This document shows, one piece after another, positions 49,021 through 60,950 of a DNA stretch of 64,000 nt. Origin of the DNA: Cliona cf. orientalis (lineage: Eukaryota; Porifera; Demospongiae; Clionaida; Clionaidae); NCBI GenBank assembly GCA_963930775.1, contig OZ005697.1, positions 7,958,292 through 8,022,291 of the forward strand. The letters run 5' to 3'. Below the pieces are notes generated by a model, which was not told the DNA's origin, did not search any database, and worked only from the letters and a program-made list of their open reading frames with translations. Every line of letters begins with the position of its first letter. Within the stretch, counting starts at the first letter, position 1. The translations under genes were made by a program, and so were the position numbers.

Positions 49021-49107
49021 ACGGTGGTGGCCGAGTGGTTGGACTCTTAATGTATGGGACGGAATAGAGCGGGTTCAAATCTTGCTGTACACTTTGATTT
49101 TTTTTTT
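49021..49107 (+). ncRNA. tRNA-like sequence (SINE head or tRNA pseudogene)
   Basis: A good A box (TGGCCGAGTGG, 49,028-49,038) and B box (GGTTCAAATCT, 49,072-49,082) are 44 bases apart, as in tRNA genes, with a T run of about ten just downstream that could end Pol III transcription. Acceptor and anticodon stems do not pair properly, so it is not a working tRNA. Confidence 0.45.
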
Positions 49108-49339
49108 CCCTGTCGAATTTTTCTAAGTGTTGATAGATCGCATTTGCGTTAGATCGCATTTGCATCGTAACAAGGCATCCAAAGCTATTATAAGGGTAAA
49201 GCTAGCTGTGCGTATAATTATCTAATATGCTACAATGGATATGTAGGCCCCTACTAGTAGCTGAGTTGTAATGGCAACCAAACCATCAAACATGGCAAAA
49301 TTGAGCTTGAAATACTCATGATTTTATCTAGTCTGAAAT

Positions 49340-49341
<2 letters not shown>

Positions 49342-49370
<29 letters not shown>
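49342..49370. repeat. poly-G tract (29 G)
   Basis: Uninterrupted G run. A second, 41 G, is at 50,578-50,618. Capable of G-quadruplex formation; length is probably unreliable in the assembly. Confidence 0.7.
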
Positions 49371-49483
49371 AACGGGACAATGGGCTGCCCGAGGGGGTGG
49401 GTGTGGGAGGGGGTGTGACGTGCATGCACAAAGTTAAAGCATTAATTGATTAGTGGTCCTATAAGCAACACAATAATATATAC

Positions 49484-49617
49484 TTATTGCCATAGTAGAA
49501 CGACGATACCGGGAAATATCACGAGTTCATTGTTACGAGTGCGAAGCACGAGTAATAGTGCAAAAGGCAATGAACGAGTGGTATTTCCGAGGTATCGTCG
49601 TTCTACTATGGCAATAA
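49484..49617. mobile_element. foldback element, 134 bp
   Basis: TTATTGCCATAGTAGAACGA with CGATACC at the left is matched exactly in inverted order at the right. Arms continue with few mismatches to about 45 bp, leaving a short centre with GAGTGCGAAGCACGAGT. MITE-like. Confidence 0.75.
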
Positions 49618-50135
49618 GGTATTTATCGTATATTTAAGAAGCCTATTCTGTACTCGAGCTTTAGTAGCTCGAGCGGCAAAGCTAAGAAGGGACTGCTACG
49701 TTTCGGCGATGGCCGCTGTCATTTCAGGCACCGAAGACTAAGGCGTATAGCTAAGTAAGGTAAGGGCAGCGGCACCGTGGCTCATTTATCTAACTCGGGC
49801 AACAAAAATGACTGATAGCAGCAACTTACTTTCTTCTCTGGCGCTCAACGTTCAACCATTGTTCAACGTTTCAATATGGCGATCATGTGACGAACACGAC
49901 TGATACGGATTTTGCACGTGACGAACACGACTGATATGGGAAATTATCATACGTGTTTCTGCCCACGCGTTTCCCATATGTTTGTATTACGGGTCAAAGT
50001 TCAATATACAATAATAGTAATTGAATTTACATTGAATCTAGAGGGGGAGGAGAAGCTGAGGGTTGACTGGCCACTAAGGCATTTAGCATTGGTCATGCAC
50101 ACCTGTAACTATCAACCACAGCTCTAGCCGATCAC

Positions 50136-50337
50136 GTACCATATAGCGGGAAATTTTTGAGGGAAAAAACTTTCGCGGATCGGTAGAAAGGAGCTTTTCA
50201 CAGAGAAAACTTTTGTGGAATGGTAGCATAATGGGTGTGGCATGCCTAGAATTTCGTGGAGAAAACTTTCGCGGATGGCTGAAAAATCGCGAAATTCGTG
50301 AAAGTTTCTCCCTCGAAAGTTTCCCGCTATACGGTAC
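50136..50337. mobile_element. MITE with TATAGCGGGAAA ends
   Basis: GTACCATATAGCGGGAAAT at the left and its inverse ATTTCCCGCTATACGGTAC-like end at the right, 202 bp. Several inner copies of AAAACTTTCGCGGA in both directions. No coding content. Confidence 0.75.
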
Positions 50338-50561
50338 TTTCTGCTCATGCACACAAGTGAGAGTCATTGTCACCATTCACTGCAGTGATCTATTGTTCAA
50401 AGAGTGTTCACTTGCACTTTGCAAGCAACAGCAGGATGCACATGAAATACATACCAGGTATAGACTGCAAATAAGACTGCAGGAAAACATTGGGCAAGTG
50501 AAGGAATTTGCTCCGGAAGCAAAATAATAAATAAAGTGGGATGCCCCTCACCACCTAATCT

Positions 50562-50577
50562 CCTCCCCAGGCCTTCT

Positions 50578-50619
<42 letters not shown>

Positions 50620-50834
50620 AAGGCCTGAACAGCACCACAATCGCTAGTACAAAGGTCAGGAGGTCATTCTGTATTCTTTAGACAAATGGACCGTTTCACT
50701 TGTTAGCACGTGGTAGGAATTAGTTTACGGACACTTTAATTTTACAGTAAATTAGCTATATGGAAAATGTAGTGCATGCACATGCAGTGGATATTACCAG
50801 GTCTTCCTTTCCTCAGAAGGCCTGGGGACGAGGC
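50562..50834. mobile_element. MITE-like element with TCCCCAGGCCTTCTG ends
   Basis: A 15-bp inverted repeat flanks about 270 bp; the left end runs straight into a 41-bp poly-G tract. The ends resemble those of the element at 47,841 (ACCCAGGCC), perhaps the same superfamily. Confidence 0.5.
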
Positions 50835-50841
50835 TACTCAC

Positions 50842-51751
50842 CACCTGGCCCCTCCAAATATGATAAATACTAGAAATTTTTATATTATTCAAAATTACCT
50901 TAAAATGCAGCAGAAAAGTCCAACTGTCATGACATTGTATTTGTCCAGAATTGCATAGCTAGCTCTTATAGTGTCCTCAGTCTGGTGGCTACCCTCTCTT
51001 TCAGAATTGAATTATAAAGGAAAGAGGTATTTACCGTCAATGTAGAATAGGTACAGCGAAAGTTGACAATTTAAAGTGGATTGCCCCTGCTATTAGATAG
51101 CGGCTAGCACCTTTAGCTATGCTCTCCCATAAATATCAAATATCATACCAATTAAGTTCAAAACTCTGCCAGACCTTCTGACTCGAACTGTAACTCTTCA
51201 ATAAAGCTTTTGTAGAAATTTTCTTTGGTTCATACCCAATGAAAGTTCGCTCTTCTGTGCAGCTGCAGGCAACTGAAACTCAGCTGCGATACGGCGGCCC
51301 GCGCATCATGTGACTTGAAACGACCAATCAAATGCAAGCAGAGCGCGGTCGTGGCGGGATACTAGTGCGAGCATTCGATCGAGCAGAGCTGACTTCGTGT
51401 TCATTCTTGTCTTTGATGCTCACCAGGAGAAGAGCCTGCAAACTGAACGATGACAAACGACCCGTGTCCTCTTAGAGATACGCTCCTTCGAGCTAGATCG
51501 AGTTGACCACACCTCCTTTCGGTAAATACAGGCACTAATAATAATAATACACGTACATATAAATATTTAATATAGATCTATATCTCTCTCTCCTTCTCTG
51601 TCAGGTGTCTGAACTAGATGCTATAGAAAGTTTATTATATCTTCAGAATGGAAATCTTTTTAAGACAGATAAGTTGTGAATGCAGGGAGTAAATACAATG
51701 AACAATCACTCTGGCTAAACTTCGTAGCAGTCTGGGACCAGCGTTTAATAT
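50842..51751. other. non-repeat spacer with GC-rich part
   Basis: No gene found. 51,270-51,530 is GC-rich with a CCAAT-type GACCAATCAAA and a possible splice donor (TTTCG then GTAAAT, 51,521). It could be a promoter of a non-coding transcript, but nothing supports this directly. Confidence 0.3.
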
Positions 51752-53808
51752 ACTGGTCAGTTACGTACATACAGAGACACACTGGTCAGTCGACTTAGCT
51801 GTTTATCAGCAGTTACACTGTTCAATTACGGACATGACACACTGATCAGTCGACTTAGCTGTTTATCAGCAGTTACACTGTTCAGTTACGGACATACAGA
51901 GACACACTGGTCAGTCGACTTAGCTGTTCATCAGCAGTTACACTGTTCAGTTACGTACATACAGAGACACACTGGTCAGTCGACTTAGCTCAGTTACGTA
52001 CATACAGAGACACACTGGTCAGTCGACTTAGCTGTTTATCAGTAGTTACACTGTTCAGTTACGGACATGACACACTGGTCAGTCGACTTAGCTGTTTATC
52101 AGCAGTTACACTGTTCAGTTACGTACATACAGAGACACACTGGTCAGTCGACTTAGCTGTTCATCAGCAGTTACACTGTTCAGTTACGTACATACAGAGA
52201 CACACTGGTCAGTCGACTTAGCTGTTCATCAGCAGTTACACTGTTCAGTTACGTACATACAGAGACACACTGGTCAGTCGACTTAGCTGTTTATCAGCAG
52301 TTACACTGTTCAGTTACGGACATGACACACTGGTCAGTCGACTTAGCTGTTTATCAGCAGTTACACTGTTCAGTTACGTACATACAGAGACACACTGGTC
52401 AGTCGACTTAGCTGTTCATCAGCAGTTACACTGTTCAGTTACGGACATGACACACTGGTCAGTCGACTTAGCTGTTTATCAGCAGTTACACTGTTCAGTT
52501 ACGTACATACAGAGACACACTGGTCAGTCGACTTAGCTGTTTATCAGCAGTTACACTGTTCAGTTACGGACATACAGAGACACACTGGTCAGTCGACTTA
52601 GCTGTTTATCAGCAGTTACACTGTTCAGTTACGGACATGACACACTGGTCAGTCGACTTAGCTGTTTATCAGCAGTTACACTGTTCAGTTACGGACATAC
52701 AGAGACACACTGGTCAGTCGACTTAGCTGTTTATCAGCAGTTACACTGTTCAGTTACGTACATACAGAGACACACTGGTCAGTCGACTTAGCTGTTCATC
52801 AGCAGTTACACTGTTCAGTTACGGACATACAGAGACACACTGGTCAGTCGACTTAGCTGTTTATCAGCAGTTACACTGTTCAGTTACGGACATGACACAC
52901 TGGTCAGTCGACTTAGCTGTTTATCAGCAGTTACACTGTTCAGTTACGTACATACAGAGACACACTGGTCAGTCGACTTAGCTGTTTATCAGCAGTTACA
53001 CTGTTCAGTTACGGACATGACACACTGGTCAGTCGACTTAGCTGTTTATCAGCAGTTACACTGTTCAGTTACGGACATGCAGAGACACACTGGTCAGTCG
53101 ACTTAGCTGTTCATCAGCAGTTACACTGGTCAGCTACGTACATACAGAGACACACTGGTCAGTCGACTCAGCTGTTCATCAGCAGTTACACTGTTCAGTT
53201 ACGTACATACAGAGACACACTGGTCAGTCGACTTAGCTGTTTATCAGCAGTTACACTGTTCAGTTACGGACATGACACACTGGTCAGTCGACTTAGCTGT
53301 TTATCAGCAGTTACACTGTTCAGTTACATACATACAGAGACACACTGGTCAGTCGACTTAGCTGTTCATCAGCAGTTACACTGGTCGGCTACGTACATAC
53401 AGAGACACACTGGTCAGTCGACTTAGCTGTTTATCAGCAGTTACACTGTTCAGTTACGTACATACAGAGACACACTGGTCAGTCGACTTAGCTGTTCATC
53501 AGCAGTTACACTGGTCAGCTACGTACATACAGAGACACACTGGTCAGTCGACTTAGCTGTTCATCAGCAGTTACACTGTTCAGTTACGGACATGACACAC
53601 TGGTCAGTCGACTTAGCTGTTTATCAGCAGTTACACTGTTCAGTTACGGACATGACACACTGGTCAGTCGACTTAGCTGTTTATCAGCAGTTACACTGTT
53701 CAGTTACGTACATACAGAGACACACTGGTCAGTCGACTTAGCTGTTCATCAGCAGTTACACTGGTCAGCTACGTACATACAGAGACACACTGGTCGGTCG
53801 ACTTAGCA
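51752..53808. repeat. satellite of alternating 65-bp and 60-bp units
   Basis: About 33 head-to-tail units built on ACTGGTCAGTCGACTTAGCT, GTTTATCAGCAGTTACACTG, TTCAGTTACG. Long units end GTACATACAGAG and short units end GACATG; T or C in GTTYATC is a second variable site. One unit near 51,980 lacks its middle. Each unit contains the palindrome AGTCGACT. Long and short forms are interspersed, often alternating. Confidence 0.92.
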
Positions 53809-54339
53809 GTATGCTAATTGTATCACAACTTAAGATAAGATTTATTTATTTTGATCTAATGTTGTTACTTGTAGGTACCACGAGATTGAGAGAACAGTAT
53901 TACGCATTACGCTTGTGAGGATCATGGTATTGGTGTCCTGAGACAAGATTGATTAAGGCTCAGCCACTTGATTTCTCAATTTGTTATGGTAAGGGATGTG
54001 ACTGTTGTGTGTGTGTAGGGGGGGGGAGGACTTGGTGCAGTTGTTAAGTTGCTTATAAGCCCGAACCCAACTGTAAATTCGGGGGCCTGGCCTTGTGCTG
54101 GGGTGGACATGACCATTGTCGGTGGGAATGTGGCTGTGGCCTGTGTGGAGTCACGGCCTTTCCTCAGTCGGCTAGTGCCATGCCCCTGCAGTCACTGTCT
54201 CTGCTGTAGTGGGATTGTTCTCGTGCTAGGCCCGAGGCTAGAAGTAGCACCCTGGAGCAATGGTCCACGCCAAAGTAAAGGACCAGGGTATCATAATTAT
54301 TAAGAATTAGGATGGCCCATCCATAATCCATGACATGTG

Positions 54340-54348
<9 letters not shown>
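53809..54348. other. unassigned interior of the 7.9-kb insertion
   Basis: No supported gene. Open frames here lack any recognisable domain and overlap low-complexity G-rich sequence. Confidence 0.4.

Positions 54349-54405
<57 letters not shown>
54349..54405. repeat. (TG)n microsatellite
   Basis: About 28 perfect TG dinucleotides. Confidence 0.9.
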
Positions 54406-54410
<5 letters not shown>

Positions 54411-54710
54411 AGCGAGAGAGACATAGCCAATTTCATTTACGTCTACTACATGCACTGTAGGATTCTATGATGTCAAAAGTTTGGTGTGGACTTCACCAAG
54501 AGTATACTCTTTACTTCACTTACTACAAGAATGTTAATTATTACTATAATATTATTATTATGATGATGATGATGAAATGATGTGTTGCTATACGCTACTA
54601 TACAACGTTAATGGGTAAGGGTCGCCCATACTAATGAGCCCCTGGATACGATCTTTTGGTAAAGATCGTCATCATGCTACTACGTCAAAATTTGTGAGAT
54701 GCCCAACACA

Positions 54711-54929
54711 TCTTGCAAGACGCCAAGCACTTTCTTGCAAGAAATCTTGCATCTTTATTTTTGAAGTCATCTAACTGCAAGATTTTGCTGTAGAATGCAA
54801 GATTCTTGATGCCCATACATAAATCCTGCAAAATCTTGCAAGATTTCTGAGGGTAAGTAGGTGCAAGATACCACTTGCATGAATTGTGTAAGATTCTTAC
54901 AAGATCTTGCTAGAAGCTTCTGTATGGGT
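54711..54929. repeat. CTTGCAAG-rich end, right
   Basis: About 220 bp with three CTTGCAAG palindromes and many half sites, ending CTTCTGTATGGGTAG, the inverse of the start of the left end at 47,061. Directly followed by block sequence GTGTTGCCAGGTTGATAC. Confidence 0.65.
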
Positions 54930-55262
54930 AGTGTTGCCAGGTTGATACATTGTGTACTTCTTGGTATTGTTATCCCTATTTCATCCTTCAAATGTGTTTT
55001 TCTGTAACCATTACATTATTATGATACAATACAAGATGGTCTATATATGATACTGAAAGATCCGAGAATATTTGTCATGAGCCTTAAATTTGTAAATTCA
55101 GTGAAGAATAACATAATTACTTGGTAATTGGTGAATGGATTTTGCTACTTGCCATTTTTACCTAGTGTAAAAAGCTAAGGGAATAGCCAGGCCATTGACT
55201 GCGTAGCCGCACACAACCAAGATTGAATTGAGTCTGTGCATACTTCTGAATCATCAGTAACA

Positions 55263-55761
55263 ATGCAGAGAAGTGATCGTCTACTTATTTATGTTTTGGG
55301 AGCCTTTAGTACTCTTCTGCTCATTATATTAGTTGGAGTAGTGGTTCTACTTTTATTGATACTATATTATGCGCACAAGAAAACCAGTAAGTCATGTACG
55401 GCCAGTATAATTGTCTACATTGTCAAGTATAATAGTAACTATATTTCGCCATAGATGAGCTGTACTCTAGGGATTCCGAAGTCGTGTCTAGTCATACAAA
55501 GAATGAGCAGAGTGTCACAGCTGAGTAAGTAATAATAAATATTATCATTATTACTAATAATATTATTTGGCCACACTCACTCTAGATGATCTGATCTAGT
55601 ATTATATTGAACACTTATTATACAGATTTGAGCGAGAATATGATGAAATTTGTACCATCCAAGAGAGAGTGGGTGAAAGAGAACATTCCGAATATCAGGC
55701 ATTGAATCTTGGTGAGATGAATGATGAAAGCATTTACATGAGAGTTATGGCCATAAAGTAA
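55263..55761 (+). CDS. D3: candidate 109-aa membrane protein with ITIM tail
   Basis: Exons 55263-55386, 55455-55524 and 55626-55761 give the same length and layout as D2. The tail again has YDEI, SEYQAL and SIYMRV. Only a few codons differ (for example NELY against NKLY in the small exon). The upstream 200 bp are near-identical to those of D2 and include no Ig exon. Same alternatives as for D2. Confidence 0.4.
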
Positions 55762-57359
55762 TAGATCAACTGTCATCATCATAACATACTCATTGAGCTA
55801 ATTATATGCATGTAGTGCACATCTTATCTCCATATTAAGTCTATATATTATTGTTGCTTGCATAGTTACTGTATAATTATTATTGCACTAAAATTTAATA
55901 ATAAATTTTTAAGATCCAAGAAACTGATTATCGGTGATGCTCCTATAGTTCAAAAGTACAACAGACTGAGTGTATCATCTGAATTGAGGTCATGCAGTCA
56001 AGCAAGTTTACATAGCATCATCCAGCATGGAGTAAACATTCACCTAACTATATTATTATTGTGCGCTATAAGATTTCCACTAACAACAGACTAATGTTTC
56101 AAAATTTAATTATACAATGACTGGGAAAGTCTGTGTACTACATAACTATTGGTTGCATAATATTATGTGACAAACAACATCTTTATTCACACTTTCATTG
56201 TACATACATGACATTGTGTTAGGTAAACATTTCAAAGTCTGCAGATGCATCACCAGCAGTCTGTCTGCCGCAGTGTAGTTAGCCACATTAATATTTATAT
56301 GATGTAACTATAATAAAGTCTGTTCATGCAGTGAGCTAGCTCTCTTCTGTTATGTCCAGTATTTTGGGTAGGGATAAGGGATGAGAATACTCTTTACTAT
56401 TTCCCTATCGTTAATTTTCTTAGATTTAGCTGTGTATAATTATTATGTATTCAATTTGTCAAAATCTTCTCAGAGACCCACGCAATGGATTAAGGTGATA
56501 CTATATGTGGTAGCAATGGTAATAATATTATTACTACAGCAACAATATTAATTTTGATAGACCGTTGTGTGTATGTGTGGTAATGCAAGTATAGTAACAA
56601 TTCATGAGTTTCTCCATTAAAATTTTGTATCTGAATTGTACAGTCATGTGAACGAGAACAAAACTATTATTTTTGCACTTGAGTTTCTAGTGTAGCTTGG
56701 TTTTGCACACATACACTCAACTCAGGAATAGTAATCATTATTTGTAGACATCTAAGAGGACTCCAAATAGTACTAGTAGTATGAAATATCTTAGATTAAC
56801 TGTGCATGTGTAAGCAATATTTGATTGACTGTTGTGTGTATGCGTGGAACTTCTAAATACATAATCATCCGCAATTGCAAGTATTGCTGCAATGATTTGT
56901 GAGAGATTCTCCATTAATTTTGTATCTGAATTGTACAGTCATGAACGAAAACATTCCTGTTTAATCATAGCTCAGTTTTGCACACATACTGTAACAATCA
57001 ACACAGAAAAGCAGTAATCACTGTTTGTGGACGTCAAAGTAGACTCCAAGTAGTACTGCATGGTAGTATAAAATATCTAGTCACGAGTACTTTTGTATTG
57101 ATCTGTTTCTCACTTAACAGCTATGCTTTATATTAACACAGTTGTTAATTCTTTCAGTGTGATATCCGCTAATTGGGTTTGATTTATTGTACACTTCTTG
57201 AGCTATACATGACAATAATACTACAAAGATCTTATGATTGTAAGATCTTACGTACAAAAAACATTAAGGCAACACTCAATTATAGCTGCTTAGTGCTTTA
57301 ACTACTAACAATAGCTATTAGTAAGTAGAGGGATCGTTTGAACGGTGCACATCATACGG
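55762..57359. other. spacer D3-B3
   Basis: Noncoding, parallel to the D2-B2 spacer but with an extra partial duplication around 56,510-56,960 (two versions of the GTTGTGTGTATG to GAGTTTCTCCATTAA stretch). Contains a dispersed 3'-flank repeat copy. Confidence 0.5.
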
Positions 57360-58733
57360 ATGGCAGGATTAATCAACTCAGTAGCCTTGATACTGGTATT
57401 CTGCTCTCTTGCATTCGCTAATGGACTTGATTGCACAAGTAAGAAATGTGCATAGTAATAATTACATCATATTTATGGAAAATTTTTTATCACAGATCGT
57501 TGCTGTTACTACTATAGCATTGTACCAAAAAATGTCACCACGATTTCATGCAATCCTCAAGGCATGAATATCAGCTGGCTGTGTTATATTAACACACCAC
57601 CTAATGACATGAGTGTTTCTGTCCAATGGTATAAAGCTGGACCAGGGACTGCAGAATGATATTATGGCAGAGGGAGAACTACTCTCAGAGTTAAGTGGCA
57701 AGTATAGCTTTACCGTCACTCGACAATTATTAGCGGTTAATAACCAAAGTGATCTATATGGGCTTTTTTGGGATGAGTCTGTGCTTACAATTCACAATTT
57801 CAACAGCAGTATTGATGATGGCTATTACTGATGTCAAATAGTAGCCAATGGGATTTGTCCACTTGAGCCATCACCCACTGGGTACCTGGCTCTCGACCAA
57901 TTCCCAGTGGAGAAGTGTTCAGTCCACCGATTCCATTTCACTGATGCTGTAATGCCACCTATATGCGCAGAAGGGACGTTGTGCCATGCAGAAGAACAGA
58001 CTACTCTAGCAAGTGATGAAAGAGTCAATAACCATACTAGTTCTGAGTCAATATTAATCACATCAATGACTGTGATATTGTACGGCATCATTGGAGGGCT
58101 ATTATTAATCATTATCTTCCTCCTGCTGATCATTGTGGCTTGTACCGTGTGCAATGTTAGAAGTCGTAAGATGAACAAAGCCATCAAAGGTAAACAATTA
58201 CAGAAATCCACTTCTACTTGGACAAAATTAATACTAAAATTGCTATAATTTTTCAGCAAATAAATATAAGCACTACATTGGACCCTCACTCAATGTTTAT
58301 AACGATCAGCCAACTAAATCTGACAATGACGCAATAGAAATGGATCCACCCGGAGGAACAAAAGGTAGCCTAAGCTTAGCAATAGGTTAGAACGTATCAT
58401 TCATTTGTAATTCACTTCCCAATAGATACACCGGGTCGGAAGCAACCACTTCTTCCTCCCAGCAACAATGCCACTCAAGCAATACAAGAACCAACCATGC
58501 ATATGTTGACTTCAAGCGATGATGAAGTCAAGTATGCTAAACCAGGGGCTGTGTGTCAGCCTCATTTGAATCCACTGGAGGTTTCGACACATTCTGAGCC
58601 AACCCAGTATCAAGGCCTCAGAGCAAGTGGAGTGAATGTAATATCAGCCTACCATATACCCCAAGTAGGGAAGCGTGAATATGGTAGTGGAGGAGTCAAG
58701 GCTGATCCAATGTACGCCAATCTACCAAAGTGA
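57360..58733 (+). pseudogene. B3: broken type B Ig receptor
   Basis: Exons 57360-57438, 57496-58189, 58257-58364 and 58426-58733 match B2 throughout. The Ig exon has a 2-bp deletion near 57,656 (AGAATGAT against AGAATCTGAT in B2), and the Trp of GYYWCQ is a stop codon (57,828-57,830). Signal, membrane and tail exons, ending MYANLPK, are otherwise open. A recent pseudogene. Confidence 0.82.
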
Positions 58734-59735
58734 AGATTGAGCCCCTAGTACAGTACTCTGACAATATAATTATTAAATTTTATACCCTGTAGATACACAC
58801 ACTCATAATCACAGTAAGTACCATAACATGTACTAGTTTTATAATAGATTAATGCATTCTCAACTTCCTTGTACTGCTGCAATGCTGTTTAGTTGTTATT
58901 CTTGCTATACCCCATGCAATATTATTGCCTGTTCACGTAATATTAGTATCAATATTAATATTTATTTGGCCATGAGCAGAGGCTGAGGCGGTGGTAATGC
59001 ATAGTGCCGACGCTGGTTGGTACTAAACCTCCCATCCTATATGTTGGACCTGATGAGTAGGATCCCGCTGGGGACCGCCCCTGCCAATTATTGATGAATG
59101 ATTATAGCTTTGAAATAACTTGATATGAGGTGGGTTGCCAGTGGTGGGTGACTTTGATAATGAGGCTAGCTGTAGCACTCTTAGATAAACATTTACACAA
59201 GTTATATGACATGATGTAAATGATCTAATAGAATCAGTGTGTATGTTGCCAACAAAGTTACTGTCAAAACCACTATATTGACGACCTTTACCACATACAC
59301 CATTTCAACTATGCAACTATTGAGTGCATGGTCAAATTTTCATAATAGAATAGAATCAGTGTGCATGTTGCCAACAAAGTTACTGTCAAAATAACCTGAC
59401 TCACAAAATCGTTTTTGAAATAGCAATGCACCATAAAATAACAGCAATCAAGGAAAAGTACGTACTCAGACTCTAAGATATATATGAGCTACATGTTTTC
59501 CCCTTTGATACACATAGCTGTAGCTCTCCCAGTACAGATATTCCTATATTGACCTGAAATAATGGATGCATTATGTGCTGAATGATAACCAAAACCTGCT
59601 AAGTTACAAACACTGTGCACACATGGGACATGCCAAATCTCCAGTTTTTACAAACATCCTACCTAGTCATGTGCCAGGAGGCGTATAGATGAATCATGCA
59701 AGCATCTGCAGCTGGTTGCCATCAATAAATTGAAA
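58734..59735. other. spacer B3-C3 with inserted GC-rich piece
   Basis: Parallel to 27,026-27,563 but about 460 bp longer. An unrecognised insert with a GC-rich part (58,975-59,090) lies at about 58,855-59,220, and a local duplication repeats GTTGCCAACAAAGTTACTGT. The segment 59,277-59,340 matches part of the foreign sequence in the C2 intron. Confidence 0.45.
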
Positions 59736-60950
59736 ATGGGTCTAGTGAAGAAGTTGTCAATGATGTTTATAATAGTCATCTGGATAACAGAGTATTTGAC
59801 AAGAGCTCAGTGCAATGGTACAATATTATAGTATTGGACTGGTAATATTGAACATAATTACGTTATTACTTGTATTTAGAATTGGATGAGTGCTGTTACA
59901 GCTATGCCTCTGTTCCTCGCAATGATACTTTCTGTGTTCCAGAGGGAGAACAAGTGGACCTCCACTGTGTGATCAACAATCCCCATGATAATTTCACAAA
60001 TCTAACAGTGACGTGGTTTAGAAGTACAACAGAGGACATGTCAGAATTTGATGAAATACCTGCCACATCTGAAGAGTACAGATTTAGTAATTTTATTTCA
60101 GGCAGTTCATTATCACTGATTAATTGCAGTCATGAGATATACAGAGATACCTATTCACTACTAATCCTTCACTTCACCCAACATAATAATGGTTACTATT
60201 GGTGCCAGCTTTCCATCAATAATACACTAGTACAGTCTTCTCGTCGAGCTCATTTCTCTGTTGGAGACTGTAACATTACAAATCAAGGTTATTATAGGTT
60301 GGCAAATTTAAGACTCGGTGAGAACAGATGTGCAAAATATGTGGCCACTGAATCAGATACTGGTTTGACAACAAAACTTAATTACGAATCACCTAGGATA
60401 TTTTCTGTTACTTCATCATTAACACAATTATCCTCAGTAACAGTGCAGAATGTAGCCACTGAATCAGATTCTGAATCATCCACAAGATTGTCTTCAGTAA
60501 CTCAGCAGGAAAAAGAAAGTGACAGGTTAATTACTTACATAGCTGGAATCTTTAGTGCACTTCTGCTTATAGCTCTATTGGGAGTATTGGCGCTAGCACT
60601 TTCGTTTGCATCTTATGTACACTATCAAAGGAAAAAGACCAGTAAGCTGCATGAATGGAAGTAATCATAATCATTATACCCAATAAATTAAATCTATTTT
60701 AACACAGAACATCAGTGTGAAGTCACTGCTGAGTAAGTTTGTTACCTACAGTATTTTTGACACACTTATCAACCCTACACATTATAAACCAATAATTAGA
60801 CTTGAAAACCAAGAATATAATGACATCAGTACAGGCAGAACTCAGTCTACAGCTACGGAGGGGGAAAACCATGTATATCAGACATTAAAGCTGAATGAAA
60901 TGAATTATGAAAGTATGTATTTTTTTTTTTTTTTTTTCAAGGCGACCTGA
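59736..60950 (+). CDS. C3: type C Ig receptor with C-terminus replaced by an insertion
   Basis: Predicted 339-aa protein from exons 59736-59817, 59880-60641, 60708-60732 and 60800-60950. Signal MGLVKKLSMMFIIVIW. The Ig domain (LDECCYSYASVP, LHCVIN, VTWFRS, NGYYWCQ), Cys-pair segment, stalk with ATESD repeats and membrane helix (about 244-272) are intact. The tail keeps YNDI, YQTL and YESM. Right after NYESMY an element inserted, adding FFFFFFKAT and a stop in place of the AKIMPTKK end, so the strict ITIM (SMYAKI) is lost. The remaining codons lie at 62,011-62,030. Confidence 0.8.

Larger units (their letters stand above)
47057..54932. mobile_element. 7.9-kb insertion splitting the third block
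   Basis: In block 2 CCATGGAAA is followed by CAGTGTTGCC (about 23,590). In block 3 CCATGGAAA stands at 47,056 and GTGTTGCC at 54,931. Just inside are TACCCATACATTAGGTTCTT and, inverted at the far end, CTACCCATACAGAAGCTTCT, a terminal repeat of about 25 bp with mismatches. Both ends are rich in CTTGCAAG. The interior holds several MITEs, poly-G tracts, a tRNA-like sequence and a satellite, but no transposase that I can recognise. It may be one large element or a small one enlarged by later insertions. Confidence 0.55.

Noticed and set aside
51752-53808. Possible CRISPR-like array
   Set aside because: Units are continuous tandem repeats with no unique spacers, and the genome is animal-like.
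54049-54436. Cys/Gly-rich open frame and the His-Thr frame opposite
   Set aside because: The first has no recognisable domain; the second is a translation of the TG microsatellite.
59051-59057. Hammerhead-ribozyme-like CTGATGAG
   Set aside because: The required GAAA segment and flanking helices are not found nearby.
58975-59090. Possible 5S rRNA or structural RNA
   Set aside because: GC-rich and distinctive, but it does not match 5S internal boxes or any RNA I recognise.
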